From NCBI GenBank assembly GCA_024233835.1, contig JACKPC010000002.1:1015001-1079000 (forward strand): a stretch of 64,000 nt of DNA, in the 5' to 3' direction. The DNA comes from Leptospiraceae bacterium (GTDB lineage Bacteria; Spirochaetota; Leptospiria; Leptospirales; Leptospiraceae). The position numbers and the translations under genes are program-made. Position 1 is the first letter of the stretch. Each line of letters starts with the position of its first letter. Under the pieces are notes generated by a model. That model ran no database searches. It saw only the letters and a program-made list of their open reading frames with translations, and was not told the origin of the DNA. Below, piece after piece: positions 1 through 6,116 of this stretch.

Positions 1-97
1 TGCTAAAATGCTAATGTTTTACTGTAGAGAACAGGAATTAGCTGAAAAAATTTAATGATAGTTGTTTTTGAGCTTTATAGTGGTATATCAAAAAACA

Positions 98-180
98 GCC
101 CTCAAACAGAGCGTATAAAACATTTCCGCCAAATCGGATGCTGCGGAAACGTCTTATGACGCTCGGGACGTTGTGAGGGC
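98..180 (+). repeat. attC-like recombination site 1
   Basis: Outer arms GCCCTCAAAC (98-107) and GTTGTGAGGGC (170-180) pair with one bulged base. Inner arms 109-129 and 143-164 pair over about 20 bases with mismatches and one extrahelical base; the spacer is CAAATCGGATGCT. This double-stem layout with extrahelical bases is the hallmark of attC sites. The predicted crossover is G170/T171. The right box GTTGTGA deviates from GTTRRRY. Runs of A before and T after the hairpin mean it could also act as a transcription terminator. Confidence 0.6.
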
Positions 181-196
181 ATTTTTTATTATTAGA

Positions 197-268
197 AATA
201 TTAGAGTTAAATGAATAAAACATGGAAAATATTAGAGTTAAATGAATAAAACATGGAAAATATTAGAG
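197..268 (+). repeat. 31-bp tandem repeat over a start codon
   Basis: A 31-base unit (197-227) is repeated exactly at 228-258 and begins a third time at 259-268. Each full unit contains ATG GAA. The first copy opens a seven-codon ORF (MENIRVK, then stop); the second provides the start of the downstream gene at 253. The duplication therefore places a decoy start with an immediate stop in front of the real start. Confidence 0.85.
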
Positions 269-687
269 ATTCATTAGTTAACATTGCATTAGAATGGGAA
301 GATAGATATACTGTCATGCCGCAAATAACTTCGGCTATATCTGAATATGATGCTGCAAAATTAGTTGGATGTGATGATGAGAAATATTCTAAATCAATGA
401 AAAATCAAACTGCTGTAACGAAAGGTTTCGATTTTTTATTTGAAAATAAAAAGTATCAAATTAAAGCAAATAGACCTAGTGGAAAACCCGGGAGCAAAGT
501 TACAAAAGTTGCAAATGCTAAAAATTATGATTGGGATATTTTAATTTGGATACTATATGATACAAAATTTATTCTTAATGAAGCTTGGAAATTTAAAGTA
601 AGTGAATATAAGAATTTATTTGATAATAAAAAAAGATTATCCCCAGATGATATGAGAAAAGGAGAATGTTTGTATAAAATTTCATAA
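253..687 (+). CDS. Cassette-encoded protein with PD-(D/E)XK-like core
   Basis: This 144-residue protein is of a type I know only as uncharacterised, often seen in accessory regions. Residues 58-83 contain a segment with D60, Q69 and K71 (GFDFLFENKKYQIKANRP), which resembles the D-x-(E/Q)xK core of PD-(D/E)XK nucleases. A conserved-looking block NYDWDILIWILYD (91-103) and a basic tail KKRLSPDDMRKG follow. No signal peptide or membrane segment is visible. The start at 253 has no Shine-Dalgarno sequence and lies inside a 31-bp tandem repeat. It is the first gene after attC-like site 1, and an insertion sequence lies 58 bases beyond its stop. The nuclease assignment is inference from the motif; a DNA-binding role without catalysis is equally possible. 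Confidence 0.55.
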   Translation: MENIRDSLVNIALEWEDRYTVMPQITSAISEYDAAKLVGCDDEKYSKSMKNQTAVTKGFDFLFENKKYQIKANRPSGKPGSKVTKVANAKNYDWDILIWILYDTKFILNEAWKFKVSEYKNLFDNKKRLSPDDMRKGECLYKIS

Positions 688-745
688 AAAATTCTTGGCT
701 CTATTTTATGAAATAGAAGATTTACTACCTAATTCAACTTATTAT

Positions 746-1911
746 GTGACCTTACGCAGAGGAAATAAAAAATAAAATAGAATGAGTGCCTGTACGACAA
801 TAGAAGTATGAGACACGACGAAATTTTTGAATTATATGTAGATTATTTGCTATCGAGTTTCGGAGAGGTTACAGCGACCGGATTATCAGCGCTGACGGGA
901 GGAATAATTTCACATGACAGGATAACCAGAAGTCTATCTGAACCCGAATTTGGACCTAAAGACCTCTGGAAAGAAGTAAAACCTATTGTGAAGAAAGTAG
1001 CTTCAGAAGATGCTGTAATAGCTTTCGATGATTCGATACTTGAGAAACCTTATACAGATGAAAATGAAATGATTAGCTGGCACTACTCTCATACGAAAAA
1101 CAGAAATGTTAAGGGAATCAACCTTTTAACAGGTCTTTATTATTCTAACGGTATCAGTATTCCTGTGAGCTATTATATGGTGAAGAAAACAGAAATCTAT
1201 ATTGATAAAAAAACAGGAAAAGAGCATAGAAAAAGTCCCATTAGCAAAAACGAAATAGTTCGTGATTTAAGCCAACAGATAATAAAAAATGGTGTGAAGT
1301 TCAAATACTTTCTTACAGATTCCTGGTTTTCTTCAACAGAAAACATGATGTTTTTCAAGGTAGACTTACAAAAGGACTTCATAATGGGTTTGAAAAGTAA
1401 CCGACTTGTAGCCATGAGTCTTCAGGACAAAAAGGAAAAAAGATACATACCAATAGATTCTATTGAATTGGAAAAAGGTTCCGTAAAAGAAGTTTTCCTT
1501 GAAGGGGTAAGGTTTCCCCTGTATATTGTGAAAAAAGTCTTCATAAACGAAGATGAAAGCACTGGAATTCTCTATCTGATAACAAGTGATCCCGGATTAT
1601 CCTATAATGACCTTTTTGAAATCTATCAAAAAAGATGGAAAATTGAAGATTATCACAAGTCGATCAAGCAGAATACAGCTATCACAAAATCACAGACAAA
1701 GACAGTAAGAACTCAGAGTAACCATATATTTGCTTCTCTGTGTGCATTTGTTAAATTGGAAAAACTAAGAATTGTGGCCTCTGTTAACCAGACAAATGTT
1801 AGAAAATGGATATATTTTAATGCTCAGAAAAAAGCTATGGAATTTCTGAAAAATCTCAGTTGCAATTTAGATAATTATTTTTATTCTAAACAGGCTACTG
1901 CGTAAGGTGAG
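746..1911 (+). mobile_element. IS4-type insertion sequence with 7-bp target duplication
   Basis: The left inverted repeat GTGACCTTACGCAG (746-759) matches the reverse complement of 1898-1911 (CTCACCTTACGCAG) at 12 of 14 positions. The element is flanked on both sides by TTATTAT (739-745 and 1912-1918), consistent with a 7-bp target-site duplication. The single transposase gene is intact and its stop codon lies inside the right repeat. The element has split a cassette: the nuclease-like gene is on its left, and a damaged xisH leader followed by a toxin-antitoxin pair is on its right. Intact ends and coding region suggest recent insertion. Confidence 0.8.
808..1905 (+). CDS. IS4/IS701-like DDE transposase
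   Basis: This 365-residue DDE transposase catalyses movement of the surrounding element. The first catalytic Asp is in AFDDSILEKPYTDENE (about residues 72-87), the second in LTDSWFSS (about 169-176), and the Glu lies in YQKRWKIEDYHKSIK (about 275-289), which fits the YREK signature of IS4-superfamily enzymes. EKPYTDENE and WHYSH resemble transposases usually placed in or near the IS701 group. Length is normal and there is no internal stop or frameshift. The ATG at 808 lies 48 bases inside the left inverted repeat, and the stop codon is embedded in the right repeat. Exact IS family assignment is uncertain. Confidence 0.85.
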   Translation: MRHDEIFELYVDYLLSSFGEVTATGLSALTGGIISHDRITRSLSEPEFGPKDLWKEVKPIVKKVASEDAVIAFDDSILEKPYTDENEMISWHYSHTKNRNVKGINLLTGLYYSNGISIPVSYYMVKKTEIYIDKKTGKEHRKSPISKNEIVRDLSQQIIKNGVKFKYFLTDSWFSSTENMMFFKVDLQKDFIMGLKSNRLVAMSLQDKKEKRYIPIDSIELEKGSVKEVFLEGVRFPLYIVKKVFINEDESTGILYLITSDPGLSYNDLFEIYQKRWKIEDYHKSIKQNTAITKSQTKTVRTQSNHIFASLCAFVKLEKLRIVASVNQTNVRKWIYFNAQKKAMEFLKNLSCNLDNYFYSKQATA

Positions 1912-1925
1912 TTATTATATAATTA

Positions 1926-1984
1926 GTATATCATTTGACAAAAATTTTTACCTACACAACCCTGTCTAAATGGCAAAAAAATAA
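1926..1984 (+). pseudogene. Remnant of a xisH leader and first codons
   Basis: This stretch resembles the region just upstream of the two intact xisH genes at 3793 and 6117: an ATTTGACAAAAA block, then AACCCTGTCTAAATGGCAAAA. It keeps the ATG GCA AAA of xisH but then reads AAA TAA, giving a five-codon stub ending at 1984. The rest of xisH is absent and a toxin-antitoxin pair follows. It appears to be the scar of a fourth xisHI cassette whose body was lost. The insertion sequence lies just to its left. Confidence 0.55.
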
Positions 1985-2037
1985 TAGTAGACTATTTTCT
2001 GGAATCAGGAACTATTTCAGAATGGAGTAGAGAATTA

Positions 2038-2322
2038 ATGGAAACTGCAATAGAAGAAAATCTTTTAAAAAAATTTGAATTACTTTCAAAAAATAGACAG
2101 CAAGAAGTTTTAGATTTCTTAGATTTTGTTTTTGAAAGATTTTTGGATGAATTAGAGGAAAAAGATAATAATCAAACAGAAAATGAAGAAGCCTTCATTG
2201 TAACGGATGAATTGCGTGAGTTTTTAAATTATCGGTTAAAACAGGCGAAATTACATAGAGATAAAGCTATAACATCTGAAGAGTTTGACAAAAAGATTAA
2301 AGAGAAATATAATTGGAAATAA
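2038..2322 (+). CDS. Antitoxin-like protein of a type II toxin-antitoxin pair (DUF2281-like)
   Basis: A 94-residue acidic helical protein. The N-terminal part (LLKKFELLSKNRQQEVLDFL) resembles DUF2281, a short domain common in antitoxins. The C-terminal part has the charged pattern expected of a toxin-wrapping tail. The last 10 bases overlap the next gene, a ParE/RelE-like toxin, the usual coupled arrangement. The pair ends only a few bases before attC-like site 2, so it forms a textbook cassette cargo. Such pairs are thought to stabilise large cassette arrays. No Shine-Dalgarno sequence is obvious before the ATG. Confidence 0.7.
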   Translation: METAIEENLLKKFELLSKNRQQEVLDFLDFVFERFLDELEEKDNNQTENEEAFIVTDELREFLNYRLKQAKLHRDKAITSEEFDKKIKEKYNWK

Positions 2323-2627
2323 ATTACAAATTGCTCCTTACCAATGAAGCTGCATATGATTTGGAGGAAGTCATTGATTATTACGAAAATGTCAGAGAAG
2401 GCTTAGGAAAAGACTTTTTTCTGTCCTATCAAAAAGCAGAAGAGTTAATAAAAAGTAATCCAAAAATATATGCATGTATCGAGGGTGAAGTTCGTAGGGC
2501 TTTAACAGATAAATTCAGGTATTCTATTTTTTACCATATAATTGAAAACCAACAAATAGTAGAAGTTCTTGCAGTCATTCATACAAGCCGAGATCCAAAA
2601 TATTGGAAGAAGCGAATCAAATTATAA
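2313..2627 (+). CDS. ParE/RelE-family toxin
   Basis: This 104-residue protein has the ParE/RelE toxin pattern: an N-terminal strand (INYKLLLTNEAAYDLEEVIDYY), a helical hairpin with LGKDFFLSYQKAEELI, the RRALTDKFRYSIFYHI strand pair, and a C-terminal VLAVIHTSRDPKYWKKR. The ending HTSRDPKYW is typical of ParE-type toxins. RelE members cleave mRNA on the ribosome and ParE members poison gyrase; sequence alone does not decide which applies. It overlaps the antitoxin gene by 10 bases. Its stop at 2625-2627 is 7 bases before attC-like site 2. Confidence 0.85.
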   Translation: MEINYKLLLTNEAAYDLEEVIDYYENVREGLGKDFFLSYQKAEELIKSNPKIYACIEGEVRRALTDKFRYSIFYHIIENQQIVEVLAVIHTSRDPKYWKKRIKL

Positions 2628-2633
2628 AAAACA

Positions 2634-2711
2634 GCCCTCAAACAGAGCGTATGAAAAATTTCCGCCAAATTATGAAGCTGCGGAAACTTCCCATACGCTT
2701 TGACGTTAGGT
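2634..2711 (+). repeat. attC-like recombination site 2
   Basis: The left outer arm is GCCCTCAAAC (2634-2643). The inner arm AGCGTATGAAAAATTTCCGC pairs with GCGGAAACTTCCCATACGCT at 17 of 20 positions. The right box GTTAGGT (2705-2711) fits GTTRRRY, the best match of the three complete sites, with a predicted crossover at G2705/T2706. It follows the toxin stop codon directly. Confidence 0.65.
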
Positions 2712-2731
2712 GAAAGTTGAAGAAGGTTTTT

Positions 2732-2923
2732 ATGTCACTAAAGAAATTATTTTCAATTCTAATAATCTTAATCTTTTTTGGGAGTTTAATATCTCAAGAA
2801 AAAGAACTTTCAAAGGAGGATTTAAGAAGAGCAGTACTTATAGAAGAATATTATTCATTTCTAAGAGCTAATCGGCCAAATGAAGCATTAAAATTTGCGT
2901 CGGTATACTTCAAAATCGATTAA
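2732..2923 (+). CDS. Small secreted or membrane-anchored protein, unknown
   Basis: A 63-residue product from the ATG at 2732, which has AGAAGG six bases upstream; a TTG at 2717 would add five residues. The N-terminus (MSLKKLFSILIILIFFGSLIS) is a plausible signal peptide or membrane anchor. The remainder is charged and helical and ends at residue 63. It lies directly after attC-like site 2, at the position of a cassette gene. I do not recognise it. It may be the N-terminal stump of a longer TPR-like secreted protein, since EEYYSFLRANRPNEALKFA looks like a repeat cut short. Confidence 0.4.
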   Translation: MSLKKLFSILIILIFFGSLISQEKELSKEDLRRAVLIEEYYSFLRANRPNEALKFASVYFKID

Positions 2924-3093
2924 GTCCGAAAGCTTTCTTAATGGATCGCCTATCTTTTCCAGCTTTTTCTTTCGTGATTGTGATTCAAAAATATTCATAT
3001 TACCCATAAAACAAATATTTACTGACCGCTATTTTTGTTTACCTTTTTTTATGCAGGTTTTTAGAGGTTCCCTTTTAATTGAAGGAATAAAAG

Positions 3094-3476
3094 ATGAGTA
3101 GAAATTATTATATTTGTAGCATAGGTCAGCCTAACCAGGGTTATGACGACGAAAATTTAAGAAGGTGTATTATCAATAATTGTTTCGTTTTACACGAAAA
3201 TGCAAAACAAAAAGGATGTATCCACGAAATAAAACCAGATGATATTTTAATTCTAAAATATAAACATGAATTTATAGGATATGGTAGAAGTACTAGTAGT
3301 TTAAAACAAATTGGTGAAGGATGGTCTTATCAAGTTGATGTTAATATGTGGGAAATCATATTCATAAATATGGAATTCAAAATGCACAACAAGAAGGTAC
3401 AGCATATGATGTTGTGAAAAAGGTAGAAAGAAATTTTGCTCTACAAAAAATTGAAGAAATTGGCTTCCCTTTTTAA
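3094..3476 (+). pseudogene. Frameshifted EVE/PUA-like gene (copy A)
   Basis: Residues 1-86 match the intact copy at 5519 apart from one Ser/Asn change. After ...VDVNMW the sequence lacks 7 bases (ATTATGG at 5776-5782 of the other copy), which shifts the frame and ends translation at 3417 after 25 unrelated residues. The downstream bases up to the original stop at 3474-3476 are preserved, so the deletion is recent. It probably arose between short TATG.GG repeats. See the intact copy for the possible domain. Confidence 0.85.
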
Positions 3477-3519
3477 ATAATAAATATTGTATAATGTAAT
3501 GGTAGTATCTCAAAAAACA

Positions 3520-3601
3520 GCCCTCAAACTGAGCGTATAAAACATTTCCGCCAAATAGGATGCTGCGGAAACTTCTCATGACGCTCGGGACGTTGGACGG
3601 C
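3520..3601 (+). repeat. attC-like recombination site 3
   Basis: The left outer arm GCCCTCAAAC (3520-3529) faces GTTGGACGGC (3592-3601). Inner arms GAGCGTATAAAACATTTCCGC and GCGGAAACTTCTCATGACGCTC pair with an extrahelical base. The right box GTTGGAC fits GTTRRRY. It separates the damaged EVE-like gene from the first xisHI pair. A ten-base piece of its left arm (CTCAAACTGA, 3523-3532) recurs at 3631-3640 and appears to have driven the deletion of this site in the second block copy. Confidence 0.65.
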
Positions 3602-3709
3602 ATTTTTTGGAATTCACTGAAGAATACAGGCTCAAACTGAAAAATAAGAGAAACAGGTGGATATATAAGAATTTTTATCGAAGGTAATTCAGCTAAATTT
3701 CTTTATACA

Positions 3710-3740
3710 TTTACAAGTGCAAAAGAAGGAAAGCTATACT
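3710..3740 (+). promoter_or_regulatory. Putative sigma-70-type promoter of the first xisHI pair
   Basis: TTACAA (3711-3716) and TATACT (3735-3740) are separated by 18 bases and lie about 52 bases before the xisH start. The same elements recur upstream of the third pair. A conserved TTGACA (about 3757) lies downstream but has no -10 partner at a standard distance. No Shine-Dalgarno sequence precedes the ATG. Confidence 0.4.
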
Positions 3741-3792
3741 AATGTGCGGTATGTTATTTGACAAAAACTTTTCTATCCTGAACCCTATCTAA

Positions 3793-4206
3793 ATGGCAAA
3801 AGATTTATTTCATGAAGCAGTAAAAAAGGCTCTGGAAAAAGATGGATGGGAGATTACAGATGATCCTTTGATTTTAGGAGAATTGGGAGCTTCTGTGAGA
3901 ATTGATCTGGGTGCAGAAAAATTATTGGTTGCTTCCAAAGGGAAAACCAAAATTGCTGTTGAAATAAAAAGTTTCTTAGGTAATTCTGTAGTAAATGATT
4001 TTAATTCTGCTTTAGGACAATATTTAGGCTATTTAAAATTATTACGAGTAAAAGAGAGTGATAGGTTATTATATTTAGCTGTTCCTGTAGATATACAGGA
4101 GCATATTTTTAAAATAGAATATTATAAGGTTATGATTAACGATTATAAATTAAAAATAGTAATTTATGATCCTGTAAATGAGGTAATTGTGAAATGGATA
4201 AATTAG
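3793..4206 (+). CDS. xisH: XisH family protein, copy 1 (PD-(D/E)XK-like)
   Basis: A 137-residue XisH protein. XisH was named for controlling excision of the fdxN element in heterocystous cyanobacteria, but homologues are widespread and their biochemical role is not settled. The start MAKDLFHEAVKKALEKDGW is family-typical. D38 (RIDLGAEK) and E57-x-K59 (IAVEIKSFLG) form a PD-(D/E)XK-like active site, and Q76 in FNSALGQYLGY is conserved among the three copies here. The stop overlaps the xisI start by 13 bases, so the pair is translationally coupled. There is no cyanobacterial-type excision element here; the context is a cassette array. A nuclease/inhibitor (toxin-antitoxin or defence) role is inference. 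Confidence 0.85.
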   Translation: MAKDLFHEAVKKALEKDGWEITDDPLILGELGASVRIDLGAEKLLVASKGKTKIAVEIKSFLGNSVVNDFNSALGQYLGYLKLLRVKESDRLLYLAVPVDIQEHIFKIEYYKVMINDYKLKIVIYDPVNEVIVKWIN

Positions 4207-4532
4207 AAAGTTTTAGAGAAATAATTATTGAGACTTTAAATAATTATGGAAAAGTCCAGCCAAAAGATTTACCAGATGTTTCAGTTCAAATTAGTACCGA
4301 TAAAGTCAATGATCATTACCATTTGCATTATGTTGGTTGGGATAAAATGAAAAGAATTTATACCTGTGTATTTCATTTAGATATAATCAAAGATAAAATA
4401 TGGCTACAAGTAAATAACAGTAATTATGATATAGCTTTAGAATTAGTAGAAAGAGGTATTCCAAAATCAGATATTGTTCTGGGTTTTCAAGCTCCTTATA
4501 AAAGACAATACACCGAATTTGCAGTGGCTTAA
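4194..4532 (+). CDS. xisI: XisI family protein, copy 1
   Basis: A 112-residue XisI protein, the standard partner of XisH. Features seen: MDKLESFREIIIETLNNY at the N-terminus, a DKVNDHYHLHYVGWD block, HLDIIKDKIWLQVNNS, and a C-terminus IPKSDIVLGFQAPYKRQYTEFAVA that is identical in copy 3. The small soluble alpha/beta protein is encoded overlapping xisH by 13 bases. An antitoxin or regulatory-subunit role for XisI is a hypothesis. A damaged attC-like site begins 20 bases after the stop. Confidence 0.85.
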   Translation: MDKLESFREIIIETLNNYGKVQPKDLPDVSVQISTDKVNDHYHLHYVGWDKMKRIYTCVFHLDIIKDKIWLQVNNSNYDIALELVERGIPKSDIVLGFQAPYKRQYTEFAVA

Positions 4533-4552
4533 TAGTGGTATTTCAAAAAACA

Positions 4553-4590
4553 GCTCTATAACATGAGTGTATGATAAATTTCCGCCAAAT
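4553..4590 (+). repeat. Left half of an attC-like site (truncated)
   Basis: GCTCTATAAC followed by ATGAGTGTATGATAAATTTCCGCCAAAT corresponds to the left outer and inner arms plus the spacer start of the complete sites. The right half is missing: at 4591 the sequence becomes unrelated and contains a broken small gene. The site should not recombine, so the first and second xisHI pairs are locked together. Confidence 0.6.
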
Positions 4591-4597
4591 CATTATT

Positions 4598-4717
4598 ATG
4601 GCAGATAATAAAAGTAAAATACGTGAAAAAATTAATTCTTTAGAAAAGTAAATTTCTAAACACCAAGATAAAATTTCCGATTTCAAAAGAAAAAGAGGAA
4701 CTCCCTTAAATTCATGA
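4598..4717 (+). pseudogene. Small charged helical ORF interrupted by a nonsense codon
   Basis: ATG at 4598 opens MADNKSKIREKINSLEK, then TAA at 4649-4651. The same frame continues as ISKHQDKISDFKRKRGTPLNS to TGA at 4715-4717. Reading through would give a continuous 39-residue charged helix, so the TAA probably replaced a CAA. It overlaps the beginning of the second xisH homology. The function is unknown and the region may be untranslated debris. Confidence 0.4.
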
Positions 4718-5111
4718 GATAGTACGGCGGGCACTGATTAAAGATGGTTGGACAATTACCCACGATTTTTTTGAAATTCCTGTAGAAAAAGGTCTAAATT
4801 ATGAGATTGACTTTGGAGCAGAAAAAGTTATTATTGCTGAAAGAGGAGTCACAAAAATAGCTGTGGAAGTAAAAAGCTTTCTTGGTGCTTCAGAGACTTA
4901 TGAGTTTCATAAAGCATTCGGGCAATATGTAACCTATAAAGAAGCTCTCGATGAAAGTGAACCGAATAGAAAATTATTCCTTGCTCTACCTAAGAAACTT
5001 AAAAAAGGGATATTGAGGTTTTCTTTTATCCAGAATTTATTATCCAAGTTTGGAGTTTATTTTTGTATTTTTGATCCTGTAACAGAGGAGATTATAGAAT
5101 GGAAAGATTAG
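4710..5111 (+). pseudogene. xisH: XisH family protein, copy 2, lacking a normal start
   Basis: Homology to XisH begins at codon 4713 (HEIVRRALIKDGWTITHD) and continues in frame to 5111. The N-terminal MAKDLF of other copies is gone: the codon before is ATT, preceded by a TAA stop at 4707-4709. The only ordinary start codon in frame is GTG at 4863, which would remove the first part of the domain including the active-site Asp. The core is otherwise complete (DFGAEK, AVEVKSFLG, AFGQYVTY). AGAGGA lies about ten bases before the ATT, so rare ATT initiation cannot be excluded. It overlaps xisI copy 2 by 13 bases. Either a 5'-truncated pseudogene or a gene with a non-canonical start. Confidence 0.65.
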
Positions 5112-5437
5112 AAAAGTTTAGAAATGCAATCATTGAAATATTAAATAGTCATAAACAAGGAAACTACACCGAAAAAGTAGACGTCGAAACTCAAATCTGG
5201 ATTGATAAAGAAAATGATCATTACCAGCTATTATGTATTGGCTGGGAAGATGACGAACAAATTTATTTTACTATCATGCACTTTGACATAAAAGGTGATA
5301 AAATTTGGATACAAAGAAATACCAGTGATATACCTGTAGATTTAGAGTTATTAAAGTTAGGTATTTCTAAGGAAGATATTGTTTTAGGTTTACAACCTCC
5401 ATCGTATAGAAAGTTTACTGAATATGCTGTGGCATAA
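5099..5437 (+). CDS. xisI: XisI family protein, copy 2
   Basis: A 112-residue intact XisI (MERLEKFRNAIIEILNSH). It keeps the DKENDHYQLLCIGWE, HFDIKGDKIWIQ and ISKEDIVLGLQPP blocks and ends TEYAVA. It is more divergent from copies 1 and 3 than they are from each other, especially at the C-terminus (LQPPSYRKF versus FQAPYKRQY). Its XisH partner has no normal start codon. If XisI is an inhibitor, this copy could persist as an orphan antitoxin; that is inference. No attC-like site follows before the next gene. Confidence 0.8.
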   Translation: MERLEKFRNAIIEILNSHKQGNYTEKVDVETQIWIDKENDHYQLLCIGWEDDEQIYFTIMHFDIKGDKIWIQRNTSDIPVDLELLKLGISKEDIVLGLQPPSYRKFTEYAVA

Positions 5438-5518
5438 TAAAAAGTCTTCTATATGCTATAAAATAATTTTGTAAATTGTTACTATAACGAAAATAAATTT
5501 TAATTGAAGGAATAAAAG

Positions 5519-5908
5519 ATGAGTAGAAATTATTATATTTGTAGCATAGGTCAGCCTAACCAGGGTTATGACGACGAAAATTTAAGAAGGTGTATTATCA
5601 ATAACTGTTTCGTTTTACACGAAAATGCAAAACAAAAAGGATGTATCCACGAAATAAAACCAGATGATATTTTAATTCTAAAATATAAACATGAATTTAT
5701 AGGATATGGTAGAAATACTAGTAGTTTAAAACAAATTGGTGAAGGATGGTCTTATCAAGTTGATGTTAATATGTGGATTATGGGAAATCATATTCATAAA
5801 TATGGAATTCAAAATGCACAACAAGAAGGTACAGCATATGATGTTGTGAAAAAGGTAGAAAGAAATTTTGCTCTACAAAAAATTGAAGAAATTGGCTTCC
5901 CTTTTTAA
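5519..5908 (+). CDS. Stand-alone EVE/PUA-like domain protein (intact copy)
   Basis: A 129-residue soluble protein. Residues 1-90 (YICSIGQPNQGYDDENLRR..., HEIKPDDILILKYKHEFIGYGR) have the strand pattern of EVE/PUA-like folds, especially IKPDDILILKY followed by IGYGR. Such domains act as modified-base or RNA readers and are found at the N-terminus of McrB-like type IV restriction proteins. No ATPase or nuclease domain is attached. GGAAT lies 8 bases before the ATG. An almost identical frameshifted copy is at 3094. The fold call comes from pattern recognition only, and the protein could belong to another small beta-barrel family. Confidence 0.5.
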   Translation: MSRNYYICSIGQPNQGYDDENLRRCIINNCFVLHENAKQKGCIHEIKPDDILILKYKHEFIGYGRNTSSLKQIGEGWSYQVDVNMWIMGNHIHKYGIQNAQQEGTAYDVVKKVERNFALQKIEEIGFPF

Positions 5909-5951
5909 ATAATAAATATTGTATAAAGTAATGGTAGTATCTCAAAAAACA

Positions 5952-5964
5952 GCCCTCAAACTGA
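5952..5964 (+). repeat. Deletion scar of an attC-like site
   Basis: Only GCCCTCAAACTGA of the attC left arm remains, joined directly to the xisH leader. In copy A this decamer occurs twice, 108 bases apart (3523-3532 and 3631-3640), flanking the site. Recombination or slippage between them explains the junction and fuses the EVE-like gene and the third xisHI pair into one cassette. Confidence 0.7.
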
Positions 5965-6033
5965 AAAATAAGAGAAACAGGTGGATATATAAGAATTTTT
6001 ATCGAAGGTAATTCAGCTAAATTTCTTTATACA

Positions 6034-6064
6034 TTTACAAGTGCAAAAGAAGGAAAGCTATACT
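6034..6064 (+). promoter_or_regulatory. Putative sigma-70-type promoter of the third xisHI pair
   Basis: TTACAA (6035-6040) and TATACT (6059-6064) with an 18-base spacer, identical to the elements before the first pair. It lies about 52 bases upstream of the xisH ATG. Confidence 0.4.
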
Positions 6065-6116
6065 AATGTGCGGTATGTTATTTGACAAAAACTTTTCTAT
6101 CCTGAACCCTGCCTAA

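Larger units (their letters stand above)
3073..4590 (+). repeat. Duplicated cassette block, copy A
   Basis: This block (EVE-like gene, attC-like site 3, promoter region, xisH, xisI, start of another attC) recurs at 5498-6890. The EVE-like gene and the 160-base leader of xisH are almost identical in both copies, and the last 24 codons of xisI are identical in protein sequence. The central parts of xisH and xisI differ at many positions. Copy A keeps the attC site but carries a 7-base deletion in the EVE-like gene. Confidence 0.8.

Noticed and set aside
2895..3101. A 68-codon ORF between the small secreted gene and the EVE-like gene
   Set aside because: It overlaps both neighbours, has an unlikely composition rich in Phe and Ser, no ribosome binding site and no recognisable motif; it is probably chance.
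3757..3792. TTGACA upstream of xisH as the -35 box of a standard promoter
   Set aside because: No -10-like hexamer is found 16-18 bases downstream; TTACAA/TATACT further upstream fits better.
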